In this document: one piece after another, positions 1 through 8,915 of the stretch | How the letters are laid out: the number at the start of each line of letters is the position of its first letter | Numbering within the stretch: position 1 is the first letter of the stretch | Source of the DNA: Burkholderiales bacterium | GTDB lineage: Bacteria; Pseudomonadota; Gammaproteobacteria; Burkholderiales; Burkholderiaceae_C | Direction of reading: 5' to 3' | NCBI GenBank assembly: GCA_016000265.1 | Contig: JAECRL010000005.1 | Location: 124,001-188,000, forward strand | Length of the DNA stretch: 64,000 nt | Translations under genes and position numbers: made by a program | The notes under the pieces: model-generated | Database searches by the model: none | Seen by the model: the letters and a program-made list of their open reading frames with translations, nothing else | What the model was told of the DNA's origin: nothing

Positions 1-388
1 AGGGCCAGCCGAAGCGGGCGTTGTAGTCGCGGTTGAGGCGCTGCAGGGCCTCGAATTCCTCGGGGCTGCAGTGCGTCAGGCCGGCGCGGCTCTGCTCGTT
101 CGTGGACTCGGCGGTGAGGTGCCCGGCCACGGCGGCCTTGCCGGCCAGCTCAGGGTGGGCGCGGATGAGGGCGAGCTGCTCGTCGCGCGACGACAGGCGC
201 ACCACCTGGGCGAGCGCGTGCTTGAGCTGATCGAGGCTGACGAAGCCGCCGTCCGGGCGTTCGGCGCGTTGCGCGATCCACGGCGAATGCTCGTAGATGC
301 CGTCCAGCAGCTGCACGAAGCCTTCGGGGCTGGCGGCATTGAGGGCGTCCAGGGTGAGGGCGGCTGCCGTGGGGGAGGGGGCGCTCAT
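1..388 (-). CDS. uraD: OHCU decarboxylase UraD, 3' end cut by window edge
   Basis: UraD decarboxylates 2-oxo-4-hydroxy-4-carboxy-5-ureidoimidazoline to (S)-allantoin, the last step of urate breakdown to allantoin, in the cytoplasm. About 129 N-terminal residues are visible. They include the family's HPELAGKAA segment around residue 80 and the downstream SxxEQ..AGL segment, both near the active site. The C-terminal 35-45 residues expected for this roughly 170-residue family lie beyond the left edge. The start is the ATG at 388, 26 bp after puuE on the same strand, so the two are probably cotranscribed. The neighbours puuE, uraH and puuD support the assignment strongly. Confidence 0.92.
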   Translation of the reverse strand, partial: MSAPSPTAAALTLDALNAASPEGFVQLLDGIYEHSPWIAQRAERPDGGFVSLDQLKHALAQVVRLSSRDEQLALIRAHPELAGKAAVAGHLTAESTNEQSRAGLTHCSPEEFEALQRLNRDYNARFGWP

Positions 389-414
389 GGTGGAATCAGG
401 GGGATCAGGGGTGA

Positions 415-1356
415 TCAGGTCGTTTCAGGAGCCGGGTGGGTGGCTCGCCAGTGGCGGGCGATGTCGATGCGGCGGCAGACCCAGACGCTGTCGTGCGACT
501 GGATGTGATCCAGGAAACGCTGCAGCGAGCGCATGCGACCGGGGCGCCCCAGCAGGCGCGAGTGCATGCCGACGCTCATCATCTTGGGGCGGTTCAGGCC
601 TTGCGGGTCGCCTTCTTCGTAGAGCACGTCGAAGGCGTCGCGCAGGTAGGTGAAGAAGTCATCGCCTTGCGAGAAGCCCTGCGGCAGGGCAAAGCGCATG
701 TCGTTGGTGTCCAGCGTGTAAGGCACGATGAGCTGTTGAACCACCTCGCCGCTGGTCTTGGTGACGGGCATCCAGAACGGGAGGTCGTCTCCGTAGTGGT
801 CGCTGTCGTAGTCGAAGCCGCCGAAGTCGGCCACCAGGCGGCGCGTGTGGGGGCTGTCGCGCCCGGTGTACCAGCCTCGGGCGCGCTGGCCGGTGAGCGC
901 CTCGATGGCCTGCATGCCCAGCGCCATGTGCTCGCGCTCGGTGGCTTCGTCGAGTTGCTGGTAGCTGATCCAGCGCCAGCCGTGGCAGGCGATTTCGTGG
1001 CCGAGGTCGACGAAGGCCTGCGTGAGCTCCGGGTGGCGCTGCAGGGCCATGCCCACACCGAAGATGGTCAGCGGCAGGCCGCGTCGTTCGAACTCGCGAA
1101 GCAGGCGCCAGACCCCGGCGCGCGTGCCGTATTCGTAGATCGACTCCATGCTCATGTGCCGATCGGCGAAGGCCGGCGGGTTGAACATCTCGCTGAGGAA
1201 CTGCTCGCTGCCGGCGTCGCCATGCAGCACGCTGTTTTCGCCACCTTCTTCGTGGTTGAGCACGAACTGAACGGCGATTCGGGCCGCACCCGGCCAGCGG
1301 GCGTGTGGCGGGTTGCGACCGTGGCCGATGAGGTCGCGGGGGTATCCGTTGAGCAT
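415..1356 (-). CDS. puuE: Allantoinase PuuE (polysaccharide-deacetylase type)
   Basis: This 313-residue protein matches the cofactor-independent allantoinase PuuE, which hydrolyses allantoin to allantoate and belongs to the polysaccharide deacetylase (NodB) fold rather than the metal-dependent allantoinases. The N terminus has the typical YPRDLIGHGRNPP opening, followed by a VQFVLNHEEGGEN block and a GHEIACHGWRW block near residue 115 that carries active-site histidines. Length fits the family. It sits between uraD (26 bp downstream) and the GntR regulator gene (7 bp upstream), so the three probably form one transcript. Confidence is high because both motif order and pathway context agree. 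Confidence 0.94.
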   Translation of the reverse strand: MLNGYPRDLIGHGRNPPHARWPGAARIAVQFVLNHEEGGENSVLHGDAGSEQFLSEMFNPPAFADRHMSMESIYEYGTRAGVWRLLREFERRGLPLTIFGVGMALQRHPELTQAFVDLGHEIACHGWRWISYQQLDEATEREHMALGMQAIEALTGQRARGWYTGRDSPHTRRLVADFGGFDYDSDHYGDDLPFWMPVTKTSGEVVQQLIVPYTLDTNDMRFALPQGFSQGDDFFTYLRDAFDVLYEEGDPQGLNRPKMMSVGMHSRLLGRPGRMRSLQRFLDHIQSHDSVWVCRRIDIARHWRATHPAPETT

Positions 1357-1363
1357 GGCGGGG

Positions 1364-2149
1364 TCAGGCGCTCCGTGTGCGGTGGGCGATGTGCGGCGCG
1401 CGGGGCCGCTCGGTGAGTTGATGCTCCACCGTCAGCAGGTGCTCGTCAACCAGGGCGGCGGCGGCATCCGCATCACGCGCCTCGATGGCCTTGAGGATGG
1501 CGATGTGTTCGGCGTGCGAGGTCTCGGCGTCGTCGGCAGACTGGTACATGAGGGTGATGAGCGAGCATCGCGCGACGAGCTCGGCCATGAGGTCGACCAG
1601 TACCTGGTTGCCCAGCACCCGCGCGAGCTCGACGTGGAAGTCAAAGAGCAGTTGCGTGCGCGCCTGCACATCGATGCGTTTGACGGCGTCGCGCTCCTCG
1701 CGAAGGTGGGCTTTGAGGCCGCGCAGTTGCGCCGTGGTGATGACGGCCACCAGTTCGCGCAGCATCTGCCCCTCGACCATGCGGCGCACCGCGAAGACCT
1801 GGCGCGCTTCGGTGATGGAGGGCGCGGCCACGAACGCGCCCCGGGCCGGCTCCAGTCGAACCAGCTTGAGCTCGGACAGCCGATTGAAGGCCTGCCTCAC
1901 GATGGTGCGAGACACCCCGAAGCGGTCGGCGATTTTCTGCTCGACGAGTTTTTCGCCGGGCAGCAGCCGGTGCTCGACGATGGCGCGCGTGACGGCGTGG
2001 ACGATGTGCTCGGTGCTGGTGCTGGAGGGGTTGGCCGCGTCGGCGCCATCCACCGCCTCGGGTGGCATGGGAATCGCATCGGCATCCGCCTTGGCCAGCG
2101 GGGCACGGCGCGTGGGGTTTGGAGGGGGCAACTTGCGTGCGACGCTCAT
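1364..2149 (-). CDS. GntR/FCD-family transcriptional regulator of purine genes
   Basis: A winged-helix GntR domain (about residues 48-108, with recognition-helix segment FGVSRTIVRQAFNRL) is followed by an all-helical FCD ligand-binding domain to the end; total 261 residues from the ATG at 2149. A longer reading frame extends upstream, but it would cross the divergent promoter and lacks family similarity. The gene heads the puuE-uraD transcript and diverges from uraH-puuD, the usual position for a local regulator. FCD regulators commonly sense small carboxylates, so a purine breakdown product is a reasonable ligand, but that is inference. A TGTATACA palindrome lies just upstream. Confidence 0.88.
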   Translation of the reverse strand: MSVARKLPPPNPTRRAPLAKADADAIPMPPEAVDGADAANPSSTSTEHIVHAVTRAIVEHRLLPGEKLVEQKIADRFGVSRTIVRQAFNRLSELKLVRLEPARGAFVAAPSITEARQVFAVRRMVEGQMLRELVAVITTAQLRGLKAHLREERDAVKRIDVQARTQLLFDFHVELARVLGNQVLVDLMAELVARCSLITLMYQSADDAETSHAEHIAILKAIEARDADAAAALVDEHLLTVEHQLTERPRAPHIAHRTRSA

Positions 2150-2160
2150 CGTGGTTAAAG

Positions 2161-2168
2161 TGTATACA
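2161..2168. promoter_or_regulatory. Putative GntR operator (TGTATACA palindrome)
   Basis: A perfect 8-bp palindrome lies in the 63-bp gap between the divergent GntR gene (start 2149) and uraH (start 2213). FCD-type GntR proteins often bind short palindromes with GTATAC-like or TNGTNNNACNA cores, so this is the best candidate for an autoregulatory operator shared by both transcripts. No footprint is implied; it is a sequence observation plus position. Confidence 0.45.
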
Positions 2169-2212
2169 GTTTTCTGGGCGGGTGACAAGCCCATTTCAGA
2201 CCCCATCACACC

Positions 2213-2611
2213 ATGAGTGAACCTTTGAACGCCCCCTCCGGTCGATTGACCACCCACGTGCTCGACACCGTCCACGGCACCCCGGCCGCGGGCATGGCCA
2301 TCTTCCTGTACGAGCGCGTGCCCTCACCAGACGGCTGCGCCGATGGACGCTGGCAACTCCTGCGCCAGGTCGTCACCAACGCCGACGGCCGCGTTGACGG
2401 GCCGCTCCTGCAAGGCGCCGACTTCAAGCCCGGCCACTACCGCCTGGTGTTCAACGTGGAGGCCTACTTCCGCGCCCGCGGCGTGAGCCTGCCGGGTGTG
2501 CCCTTCCTGAGCCAGGTGCCCCTGGACTTCGGCATCGACGACGCCAGCGTGCACTACCACGTGCCCTTGCTGACCAGCCCTTGGGCTTACTCCACCTACC
2601 GCGGCAGCTGA
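2213..2611 (+). CDS. uraH: 5-hydroxyisourate hydrolase (transthyretin-related)
   Basis: UraH (HiuH) hydrolyses 5-hydroxyisourate, the product of urate oxidation, to OHCU. The 132-residue sequence has the N-terminal LTTHVLDTVHGTPA signature, the central GHYRLVFNVEAYF segment, and the C-terminal YRGS tetrapeptide that distinguishes the hydrolase from vertebrate transthyretin. The His of LTTHV and the Arg and His of the later blocks are the expected catalytic residues. It begins the plus-strand transcript that includes puuD 13 bp downstream. There is no signal peptide, so it is cytoplasmic. Confidence 0.96.
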   Translation: MSEPLNAPSGRLTTHVLDTVHGTPAAGMAIFLYERVPSPDGCADGRWQLLRQVVTNADGRVDGPLLQGADFKPGHYRLVFNVEAYFRARGVSLPGVPFLSQVPLDFGIDDASVHYHVPLLTSPWAYSTYRGS

Positions 2612-2624
2612 AAGGGCCTGGATC

Positions 2625-3860
2625 ATGGATTGGTCGCCGCTGTGGACCTACGCCCTGGACTGGGCCAACCTCTTGCTGCGCTGGGCGCACGTGATCACGG
2701 CGATCGCCTGGGTGGGCTCGTCGTTTTATTTCGTGTGGCTGGACAACACCCTCACGCGCCCGACCGACCCGGCCTTGCAAGGCAAGGGCGTGGGGGGCGA
2801 GCTGTGGGCGGTGCACGGCGGTGGCTTCTACAACCCCCAGAAGTACCTGGGCGCCCCGCCCAAGGTGCCGTCCAACCTGCATTGGTTCTATTGGGAGAGC
2901 TACTCCACCTGGCTGACCGGGTTCGCCTTGTTCACGGTGCTCTACCTGTTCAACGCCGGCACCTTCCTGATCGACAAGACCGTGCACAACTGGGGGCCCG
3001 TGGCCGCCATCCACACGGCGCTGGCCTTCCTGGCCGGCTTCTGGCTGATCTACGACGTGATCTGCCGCACCCTGGGCAAGGGCCCCAAGGGCGACGCCCG
3101 GGTGGGGGCGGCTGTGTTCGCGGTGGTGGTGTTCGCCTCGTGGCTGGCGTGCCAGCTGTTCGCCGGGCGCGCGGCCTTCTTGCTGGTGGGCGCGATGATC
3201 GCCACGGCCATGAGCGCCAACGTGTTTTTCTGGATCATCCCCGGGCAGCGCAAGGTGGTGGCGGCCATCCAGGCCGGCGAGCCGGTTGACCCGGTGCACG
3301 GGCAGCGCGGCAAGCAGCGCAGCGTGCACAACACCTACTTCACGCTGCCGGTGCTGTTTGCCATGCTCAGCAACCACGCGGGCTGGGCGCATTCGCACCC
3401 GCACAACTGGCTGGTGCTGGTGCTGGTCATGCTGGCCGGTGCCTTGATTCGCCAGTTCTTCGTGGCCCGCCACAAGACGGAGCTGGCTGGTGCCCGCGCG
3501 CCCTGGGGCTGGGCCGCATCCGGTGTGGCGCTGCTGCTGGCGGTGGCCGTGTGGATGGCGCCTGCGCCCCTGCCGCTGCAGCCGCAGCGACCCCAGCCCG
3601 TGGCGGAAACCCCCGAGCAGACCTTCGCTCGCGTGCAGACCGTGGTGGAGCAGCGCTGCGTGCTGTGCCACAACGCGCAGCTGGCCAACAAGGGCGTGCG
3701 CCTGGACTCGCCCGAGGCCATTCGCCAGCACGCCCAGGCCATCCACCAGCAGGTGGTGGTGCTCAAGGCCATGCCCATGAACAACGCCACCCAGATCACC
3801 GAGGCCGAGCGCGCCCTGTTGGCGCGTTGGCACACCCAAATGGCATCGGCCCCCCCCTGA
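2625..3860 (+). CDS. puuD: Membrane urate hydroxylase PuuD with cytochrome c domain
   Basis: PuuD is the membrane-bound alternative to soluble uricase: it oxidises urate to 5-hydroxyisourate and passes electrons to a C-terminal cytochrome c domain. The 411-residue protein opens with LLLRWAHVITAIAWVGSSFYF and has about eight hydrophobic segments up to residue 310, then a linker rich in Pro and Ala and a haem-binding CVLCH near residue 345. An axial-ligand-type Met (KAMPMNN) lies near residue 385. It follows uraH by 13 bp. The presence of the haem domain implies electrons go to the respiratory chain rather than directly to oxygen. Confidence 0.95.
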   Translation: MDWSPLWTYALDWANLLLRWAHVITAIAWVGSSFYFVWLDNTLTRPTDPALQGKGVGGELWAVHGGGFYNPQKYLGAPPKVPSNLHWFYWESYSTWLTGFALFTVLYLFNAGTFLIDKTVHNWGPVAAIHTALAFLAGFWLIYDVICRTLGKGPKGDARVGAAVFAVVVFASWLACQLFAGRAAFLLVGAMIATAMSANVFFWIIPGQRKVVAAIQAGEPVDPVHGQRGKQRSVHNTYFTLPVLFAMLSNHAGWAHSHPHNWLVLVLVMLAGALIRQFFVARHKTELAGARAPWGWAASGVALLLAVAVWMAPAPLPLQPQRPQPVAETPEQTFARVQTVVEQRCVLCHNAQLANKGVRLDSPEAIRQHAQAIHQQVVVLKAMPMNNATQITEAERALLARWHTQMASAPP

Positions 3861-3899
3861 CCGTGGTTAAAGTGCAGCCTTCACAGTAAGGAGCACCGG

Positions 3900-5081
3900 A
3901 TGTCGAAGGCATGCAAGCGTTGGTTGGCGGGTGTGGCGCTGAGCCTGGTGGCCGCGTCCGCCCAGGCCCTGCCGCCACAGCTTTTCAAGCCGCACTGGAT
4001 CTTGCCCACCGTCGCGGTGCAAGGCCCTCCGGCGGCACAGCGCAATCGCTTGCAGGCTGAGCCGGTCGACCTCAGCTCGGTGCGCTACGAGCGCGACGGC
4101 CAACGCCTGTCCATCGAGGACTTCCAGTCCCGAGCCGAGGTCAAGGCCTTGCTCGTGCTCAAGGATGGCAAGCTGGCTTACGAACACCACCGCTGGCCGA
4201 ATGGCCCGCAGACCCTGCACCAGTCCTGGTCGATGATGAAGCAGATGCTGTCGGCCCTGGTGGGGCTGGCGGTGCAGCAGGGCCAGATCCGCTCCATCGA
4301 CGACCCCATGGACCGCTACGCGCCCGCGCTGGCGGCCAACGGCTTCCAGGGCGTGACCTTCCGCCAGGCCTTGTTGATGAGCGCGGGCGTGCGCTACGTA
4401 GAAGAGGTCGACCGCGTTCAGCTCTTCATGGACGTCATCCGCCACCGGGTGACGCTGGGGCTGTCCGGCAGGGACCTGCGCGACAAGGCCCAGGCCCCCG
4501 AGCTGGACCGCGCCTTCGCACCGGGCAGCCGCCACGAGTACGCCAGCATCGTGTCGCAGGCGCTGGGCCAGGCCCTGGAGGCGGCCACCGGACGCAGCCT
4601 GTCGACCCTGCTCAGCCAGGGCATCTGGCGGCCGCTGGGCATGCCCGACGACGCCCGCTTGATGACCGATGCCGAGGGCAACGCCTTCGGGCTGTGCTGC
4701 CTGTACGCCAGCGCCCGCAGCTACGCGCTGTTCGGGCAGTGGTTCGCCCAGGGGGGGCAATGGCAGGGCCGGCCTTTGCTGTCCGAGGACTGGGTGCACC
4801 GCTCCACCGGCTTCGCCGACCCGCTGGCCTGGCACGCCCCCGCCGTGCCCCGCGCAGCCAAGACCCAGGAGCTGTTCGGCTTCGCTTACCACTGGTGGCC
4901 GCTGGAGGGCGGGCGGGGTGACTTCACGGCGCTCGGCATCCAGGGGCAGATGATCTACGTGTCGCCGCGCCAGAACGTGGTGGTGGTGCGCATCAGCGAA
5001 GACCTGGCCCTGGGCGCGCACAACGAGGAGGCGATCGCCCTGTTCCGCGCGATCGCCGACCGGCTCAAGCCCTTGAACTGA
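3900..5081 (+). CDS. Periplasmic serine hydrolase, class C beta-lactamase fold
   Basis: This 393-residue protein has a signal peptide (LAGVALSLVAASAQA, cleavage near residue 24) and the penicillin-binding-protein/beta-lactamase fold. The nucleophile motif is SMMK (Ser about residue 111), and the second motif is a YAS triplet in HEYASIVSQALG rather than the usual YxN. A third motif is not obvious. It is most likely an esterase, amidase or peptidase of the 'serine hydrolase' group and not a resistance enzyme. An AAGGAG ribosome-binding site precedes the ATG. Its relation to the upstream purine genes is unclear; it has its own 39-bp leader. Confidence 0.85.
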   Translation: MSKACKRWLAGVALSLVAASAQALPPQLFKPHWILPTVAVQGPPAAQRNRLQAEPVDLSSVRYERDGQRLSIEDFQSRAEVKALLVLKDGKLAYEHHRWPNGPQTLHQSWSMMKQMLSALVGLAVQQGQIRSIDDPMDRYAPALAANGFQGVTFRQALLMSAGVRYVEEVDRVQLFMDVIRHRVTLGLSGRDLRDKAQAPELDRAFAPGSRHEYASIVSQALGQALEAATGRSLSTLLSQGIWRPLGMPDDARLMTDAEGNAFGLCCLYASARSYALFGQWFAQGGQWQGRPLLSEDWVHRSTGFADPLAWHAPAVPRAAKTQELFGFAYHWWPLEGGRGDFTALGIQGQMIYVSPRQNVVVVRISEDLALGAHNEEAIALFRAIADRLKPLN

Positions 5082-5099
5082 GGCGCATCGAATTCGCCC

Positions 5100-5567
5100 T
5101 CACACCGGCAGCGCCGTGCGGTCCACCACCCGCCGCAGCACGAAGCTGGTGTGCACGCCGGTCACGCCCTTGATCTGCGTGATCTGGTTGAGCAGCAGGT
5201 GCTGGTAGGCGTCCATGTCGCGCACCACCACCTTGAGCTGGTAGTCGGCCGACTGGCCGGTGATGAGCAGGCACTCCAGCACCTCGGGGATGTCGCGGAT
5301 GACGGCCTCCAGCGCGCTGAAGCGCTCGGGCGTGTGCTTGTCCATGGAGATGCCGATGAGCGCCATCAGTGACAGGCCCAGCTTGCGCGCGTCCAGCAGG
5401 GCGCGGTAGCCGGCGATGACGCCGGCCTCCTCCAGCGTGCGCACGCGCCTCAGGCACGGCGAGGGTGACAGGCCGATGCGCTCGGCCAGGTCCTGGTTGC
5501 TGATGCGGCCGTCCTCCTGCAGCACGGCGAGGATCTGCCTGTCATGGCGGTCGAGTTCGTGTGTCAT
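5100..5567 (-). CDS. Lrp/AsnC-family transcriptional regulator
   Basis: A 155-residue Lrp-type protein: an N-terminal helix-turn-helix ([13 protein letters not shown], then [19 protein letters not shown]) followed by the alpha-beta RAM domain that binds amino acids. The start is set at 5567 because this gives the standard family N terminus and length; an upstream in-frame ATG would add 16 unrelated residues. It diverges from leuA, 140 bp away. Control of leuA or of leucine-responsive genes is a natural hypothesis, but only position supports it. Confidence 0.9.
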   Translation of the reverse strand: MTHELDRHDRQILAVLQEDGRISNQDLAERIGLSPSPCLRRVRTLEEAGVIAGYRALLDARKLGLSLMALIGISMDKHTPERFSALEAVIRDIPEVLECLLITGQSADYQLKVVVRDMDAYQHLLLNQITQIKGVTGVHTSFVLRRVVDRTALPV

Positions 5568-5707
5568 GGCTTGATTTTGCACTGATGCGCAATGTTCTGC
5601 CAACATGGGGCCCAATCAGGCACGAGTTTGGCAGCATCTGCCGGGCCGGCGAGCGCACACTCTCTCCATCGGCTCACGAAGCCCCCGTTCACCGCAGAGG
5701 CCACCCC

Positions 5708-7384
5708 ATGCTCGCCAACCCCGCTCAGAAATACACCGCCTTCCCGCCCGTCGGCTTGAAAGACCGCACCTGGCCCGACCAGGTCATCAGCCAGCCCCCC
5801 GTGTGGATGAGCACCGACCTGCGCGACGGCAACCAGTCGCTCTTCGAGCCCATGAACGGCGAGAAGAAGTTGCGCATGTTCCAGACCCTGTGCGCCATCG
5901 GCTTCAAGGAAATCGAGGTGGCCTTCCCCTCGGCGTCCGACACCGACTTCGGCTTCGTGCGCAAGCTCATCGACGAAAACCTCATCCCTGAGGACGTGAC
6001 CATCGAGGTGCTGACCCAGGCGCGCGAGCACCTGATCCGCCGCACCATGGAGTCCGTGCGCGGCGCCAAGAAGGCCATCGTCCACGTCTACAACGCCACC
6101 TCCAAGCCCTTCCGCGACGTCGTCTTCAACATGAGCCGCGACGAGGTGCGTGACATGGCCGTGGCCGGCGTGAAGCTGGTGCGCGAGATCGCGGCCACCA
6201 TGCCCGAAACCGACATCCAGCTCGAATACAGCCCCGAGACCTTCACCGGCACCGAGCTCGACTTCGCCTTGGAGGTGTGCGACGCCGTGACCGCCGCCTG
6301 GGGCGCCACGCCTGAGCGCAAAGTGATCTTGAACCTGCCGACCACGGTGGAGCTGACCACGCCCAACGTCTACGCCGACCAGATCGAGTGGATGCACCGC
6401 CACCTGGCCCGCCGCGACAGCGTCATCCTCAGCCTGCACCCGCACAACGACCGTGGCACGGCAGTCGCCGCCGCCGAGCAGGGCCTGATGGCCGGTGCCG
6501 ACCGCGTCGAAGGCTGCCTGTTCGGCAACGGCGAGCGCACCGGCAACGTCGACATCGTGACCCTGGCCATGAACCTCTACACCCAGGGCGTGCACCCGGG
6601 CTTGGACTTCTCAGACATCAACGCCGTGGTGCGCACGGCCGAGCATTGCACCCAACTGCCCGTTCACCCCCGTCACCCTTACGCGGGCGATTTGGTCTTC
6701 ACCGCCTTCTCCGGCTCCCACCAGGACGCCATCAAGAAGGGCTTCGCTGCTCAAAAGGCGGGCGAGCGGTGGAACGTGCCGTACTTGCCCATCGACCCGG
6801 CTGACCTGGGCCGCAGCTACGACTCCGTGATCCGGGTCAACAGCCAGTCGGGCAAGGGCGGGGTGGCGTATCTGCTGGAAGCCGACTTCGGCGTGGTGAT
6901 GCCGCGGCGCATGCAGATCGAGTTTTCAAGCGTGGTGCAGGGCGTGGCCGACGCGCAGGGCGGCGAGCTCAGCTCGGCCGACATCTGGCGCATCTTCTCG
7001 GACACCTATGTGCAGCAAGGTGGGCGCGAAGCCTGCCGTGCCGTGCGCGTGTTCGAGCAGGACGGAGGGCAGGACGGAGGGCAGGCGATCGAGCTGACGG
7101 TGGAGATCGACGGCCAGGAGCGCGTGCTGCGCGGCCATGGCAACGGCCCCATCCACGCGGCGGTGCAGGCCTTTGCGTCGGTTGGCATCGCGGTGGAGGT
7201 GCACGGCTACGAAGAGCGCTCGATGGCCGGCGCCCACGACGACGGCAGCGCAAAAGCCTGCGCCATCGTCGAGGTGGGCGTGGGCGGTCGCTCGACCTTC
7301 GGGGTGGGCGTGAATGCGAACATCGTGACGGCGTCCGTCCAGGCGCTGTGCAGCGGGGTGCGCCGGGCTCGCACAGGGCGCTGA
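5708..7384 (+). CDS. leuA: 2-isopropylmalate synthase LeuA (long form)
   Basis: LeuA condenses acetyl-CoA with 2-oxoisovalerate, the first committed step of leucine synthesis. The 558-residue protein is the longer form of the family. The start at 5708 gives the usual opening [14 protein letters not shown]. Seen in order are the catalytic [10 protein letters not shown] motif with Asp near residue 40, the TIM-barrel metal ligands in [12 protein letters not shown] near residue 245, and a C-terminal LeuA regulatory dimer domain from about residue 430 that binds leucine. A 12-bp in-frame tandem duplication sits in the linker before that domain. The gene stands alone, divergent from the Lrp-type regulator. 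Confidence 0.95.
   Translation: MLANPAQKYTAFPPVGLKDRTWPDQVISQPPVWMSTDLRDGNQSLFEPMNGEKKLRMFQTLCAIGFKEIEVAFPSASDTDFGFVRKLIDENLIPEDVTIEVLTQAREHLIRRTMESVRGAKKAIVHVYNATSKPFRDVVFNMSRDEVRDMAVAGVKLVREIAATMPETDIQLEYSPETFTGTELDFALEVCDAVTAAWGATPERKVILNLPTTVELTTPNVYADQIEWMHRHLARRDSVILSLHPHNDRGTAVAAAEQGLMAGADRVEGCLFGNGERTGNVDIVTLAMNLYTQGVHPGLDFSDINAVVRTAEHCTQLPVHPRHPYAGDLVFTAFSGSHQDAIKKGFAAQKAGERWNVPYLPIDPADLGRSYDSVIRVNSQSGKGGVAYLLEADFGVVMPRRMQIEFSSVVQGVADAQGGELSSADIWRIFSDTYVQQGGREACRAVRVFEQDGGQDGGQAIELTVEIDGQERVLRGHGNGPIHAAVQAFASVGIAVEVHGYEERSMAGAHDDGSAKACAIVEVGVGGRSTFGVGVNANIVTASVQALCSGVRRARTGR
7061..7084. repeat. 12-bp tandem duplication inside leuA
   Basis: GACGGAGGGCAG occurs twice in immediate succession, encoding DGGQDGGQ in the linker before the LeuA regulatory domain. 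It keeps the frame and looks like a recent slippage event in a tolerant loop. Confidence 0.85.
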
Positions 7385-7883
7385 TCGGCCGCCCCCAGTT
7401 GTCAGCTCCGGCGGCGAAATGCCCTTGTGCGCGGTGGCGACCCCGAACGCCTGGTTCGCAAATGGAAGTCGCCCGTCTCGGGGCGGAAAATTTCGCCGCG
7501 TTGGGCGTCGATCATCACCAGCATCTCCGTCCTGGTGAAGATGCCCGGTGAGCAGGCCAGACAGCACGGCGCCGCCGTCGAATCCGCGTAGTTCAAATGC
7601 GTGGGAATGGGTCGCGGCGCTGTTGTTCACCTGTGCGGTGGCCATGGCCAGTGATGGCCCGCATGAGCACGCCGTTGTCGCAAGCGCAGGCGACACCGGT
7701 GATGAGGTTGGTGGCGCCCGGGCCTGGCGAGGACGCCTCCCGCAAGAGGGCGCGTCATCCCCCTTGTCATGGGCTCAACCGCGAATGAGGGGGCAGGGGC
7801 TTGCGGTCATTTTTCGCGCGATGCCCCCATGCGTGCGTGCAGGTGCACAGACGCGACAGATTGAATGGGGGCAGCGGTGGAGA
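7385..7883. other. Intergenic stretch with no intact gene
   Basis: About 500 bp separate leuA from the next start. No intact gene was found. On the minus strand it holds an acetolactate-synthase-like relic (7593-7754). The plus-strand frame upstream of 7884 stays open to 7548, but it lacks a recognisable domain or signal peptide, so it is treated as non-coding. No strong terminator was seen after leuA. Confidence 0.6.
7593..7754 (-). pseudogene. Relic of a thiamine-diphosphate enzyme (acetolactate synthase-like)
   Basis: A 54-codon open stretch on the minus strand contains PGPGATNLITGVACA, followed shortly by an LMRAITGH segment. This matches the SGPGATNLVTGIA...VVAITGQ block of acetolactate synthase (IlvB/IlvI) and relatives. 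Sequence on both sides is closed by stops and shows no more family similarity, apart from a possible glycine-rich piece in another frame just upstream. It is therefore a remnant of about 35 recognisable codons (7644-7733) and not a gene. Its place beside leuA hints at a former branched-chain gene, but oxalyl-CoA decarboxylase-type enzymes share the motif. Confidence 0.6.
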
Positions 7884-8915
7884 ATGGCAAAGCCCGGCTG
7901 TCAGTGGCCGAACAAGCAATTGGGGAGTTTCTTGTTCTCAGCAAGGCGTCAATGGCAAGCCGCAGCATGGTTCGGCTCTGTCGTGTTGGTCTTGGCTTGC
8001 GGCCTGATGCTCGCAGGTCCGTTGCTGGCCGCTGAAGAAGGGGTCGGTCGGGCCAACCTGGCGGTGATCTACCCTGACATCGGCGAGCCCTATCGGAGCG
8101 TGTTTGGCGCCATCATCGAAGGCGTAGAGGACCGCGCGCGCGGCAAGGTCTCCGGCATCTCCATCCCGATGGCCGGCAACCGGCCAGGCATCTCAGAGGA
8201 GCTGCGCAAGCGTGACGTGAAGGCGGTGATCGCGTTGGGGCGCAGTGGCTTGAAAGCAGCGGCCAACCTGGACAAGCAGTTCACCGTGGTTGCTGGCGGC
8301 GTTTTGTCCGTGCCCGAATCCGAAGCCCAGAGCATGTTGGTGCAAAGCCTGGCGCCCGAGCCCGCGTTGCTGTTTGCCAAGCTCAAGGCTTTCGCACCCT
8401 TCGTCAAGCGCGTGGTGGTGGTCCATGACCCCAGGCAGAACGATTGGTTGATCCGCCTGGCACGTGAGGCGGCCAGAGCGCAGTCGCTCGAGCTCGTGGC
8501 CCTGGAGGCAGAGGACCTCAAGAGCGCGGTGCGGCGTTACCAGGAGCAACTCGGATCGCTCCATCCCAAGCGCGATGCCCTGTGGCTGCCTCAGGACACA
8601 ACCACGGTCGAGGACTCCACTGTGCTGCCTTTGGTGCTGCGCGAGTCCTGGGGGCAGAATCTGGTGGTCTTTTCCAGCAATGCAATGCATGTGCGCCGTG
8701 GTGTGCTGTTTTCGCTGTACCCCGACAACGTGGAGATCGGCCGCTTCCTGGCCGGCGCCGCGTTGGCGCCACTGCAGCCGGGAGGGCAGGCCCCTCGCGG
8801 TATTCAGGCGCTCAAGCAGGTGCTCACGGCGGTCAACACCCGCACGGCGGAGCACCTCGGGCTGGACCTGGGCGCTTCGCAGCAACGCATCCATCTGGTT
8901 TTCCCTGAGCAATGA
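7884..8915 (+). CDS. ABC-type periplasmic binding protein (ABC_sub_bind family), orphan
   Basis: The 343-residue product has a hydrophobic N-terminal export segment (VVLVLACGLMLAGPLLA, residues about 34-50) and then the two-lobed fold of the ABC_sub_bind (PF04392-like) proteins: LAVIYPDIGEPYRSVF, KAVIALGRSGLKAA, FVKRVVVVHDP and a C-terminal HLGLDLG segment. The ATG at 7884 is chosen because it places the export segment near the N terminus. Its stop overlaps a possible start of the next frame by ATGA, and the TonB receptor follows. No ABC permease or ATPase is adjacent, so it probably works as a periplasmic ligand carrier or sensor. The ligand is unknown. Confidence 0.75.
   Translation: MAKPGCQWPNKQLGSFLFSARRQWQAAAWFGSVVLVLACGLMLAGPLLAAEEGVGRANLAVIYPDIGEPYRSVFGAIIEGVEDRARGKVSGISIPMAGNRPGISEELRKRDVKAVIALGRSGLKAAANLDKQFTVVAGGVLSVPESEAQSMLVQSLAPEPALLFAKLKAFAPFVKRVVVVHDPRQNDWLIRLAREAARAQSLELVALEAEDLKSAVRRYQEQLGSLHPKRDALWLPQDTTTVEDSTVLPLVLRESWGQNLVVFSSNAMHVRRGVLFSLYPDNVEIGRFLAGAALAPLQPGGQAPRGIQALKQVLTAVNTRTAEHLGLDLGASQQRIHLVFPEQ

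Noticed and set aside
3900..5081. Beta-lactamase resistance gene
   Set aside because: The fold is shared with many esterases and peptidases; YxN is replaced by YAS and no third motif is evident, so a resistance role is not supported.
6926..7696. Long minus-strand open frame covering the end of leuA and the gap
   Set aside because: It is mostly antisense to a clearly conserved leuA, has no domain, and its composition is that of a mirror frame in GC-rich DNA.
7548..7883. Extended N terminus for the ABC-type binding protein
   Set aside because: The upstream 112 residues are unlike the family and would bury the export signal; the ATG at 7884 is better.
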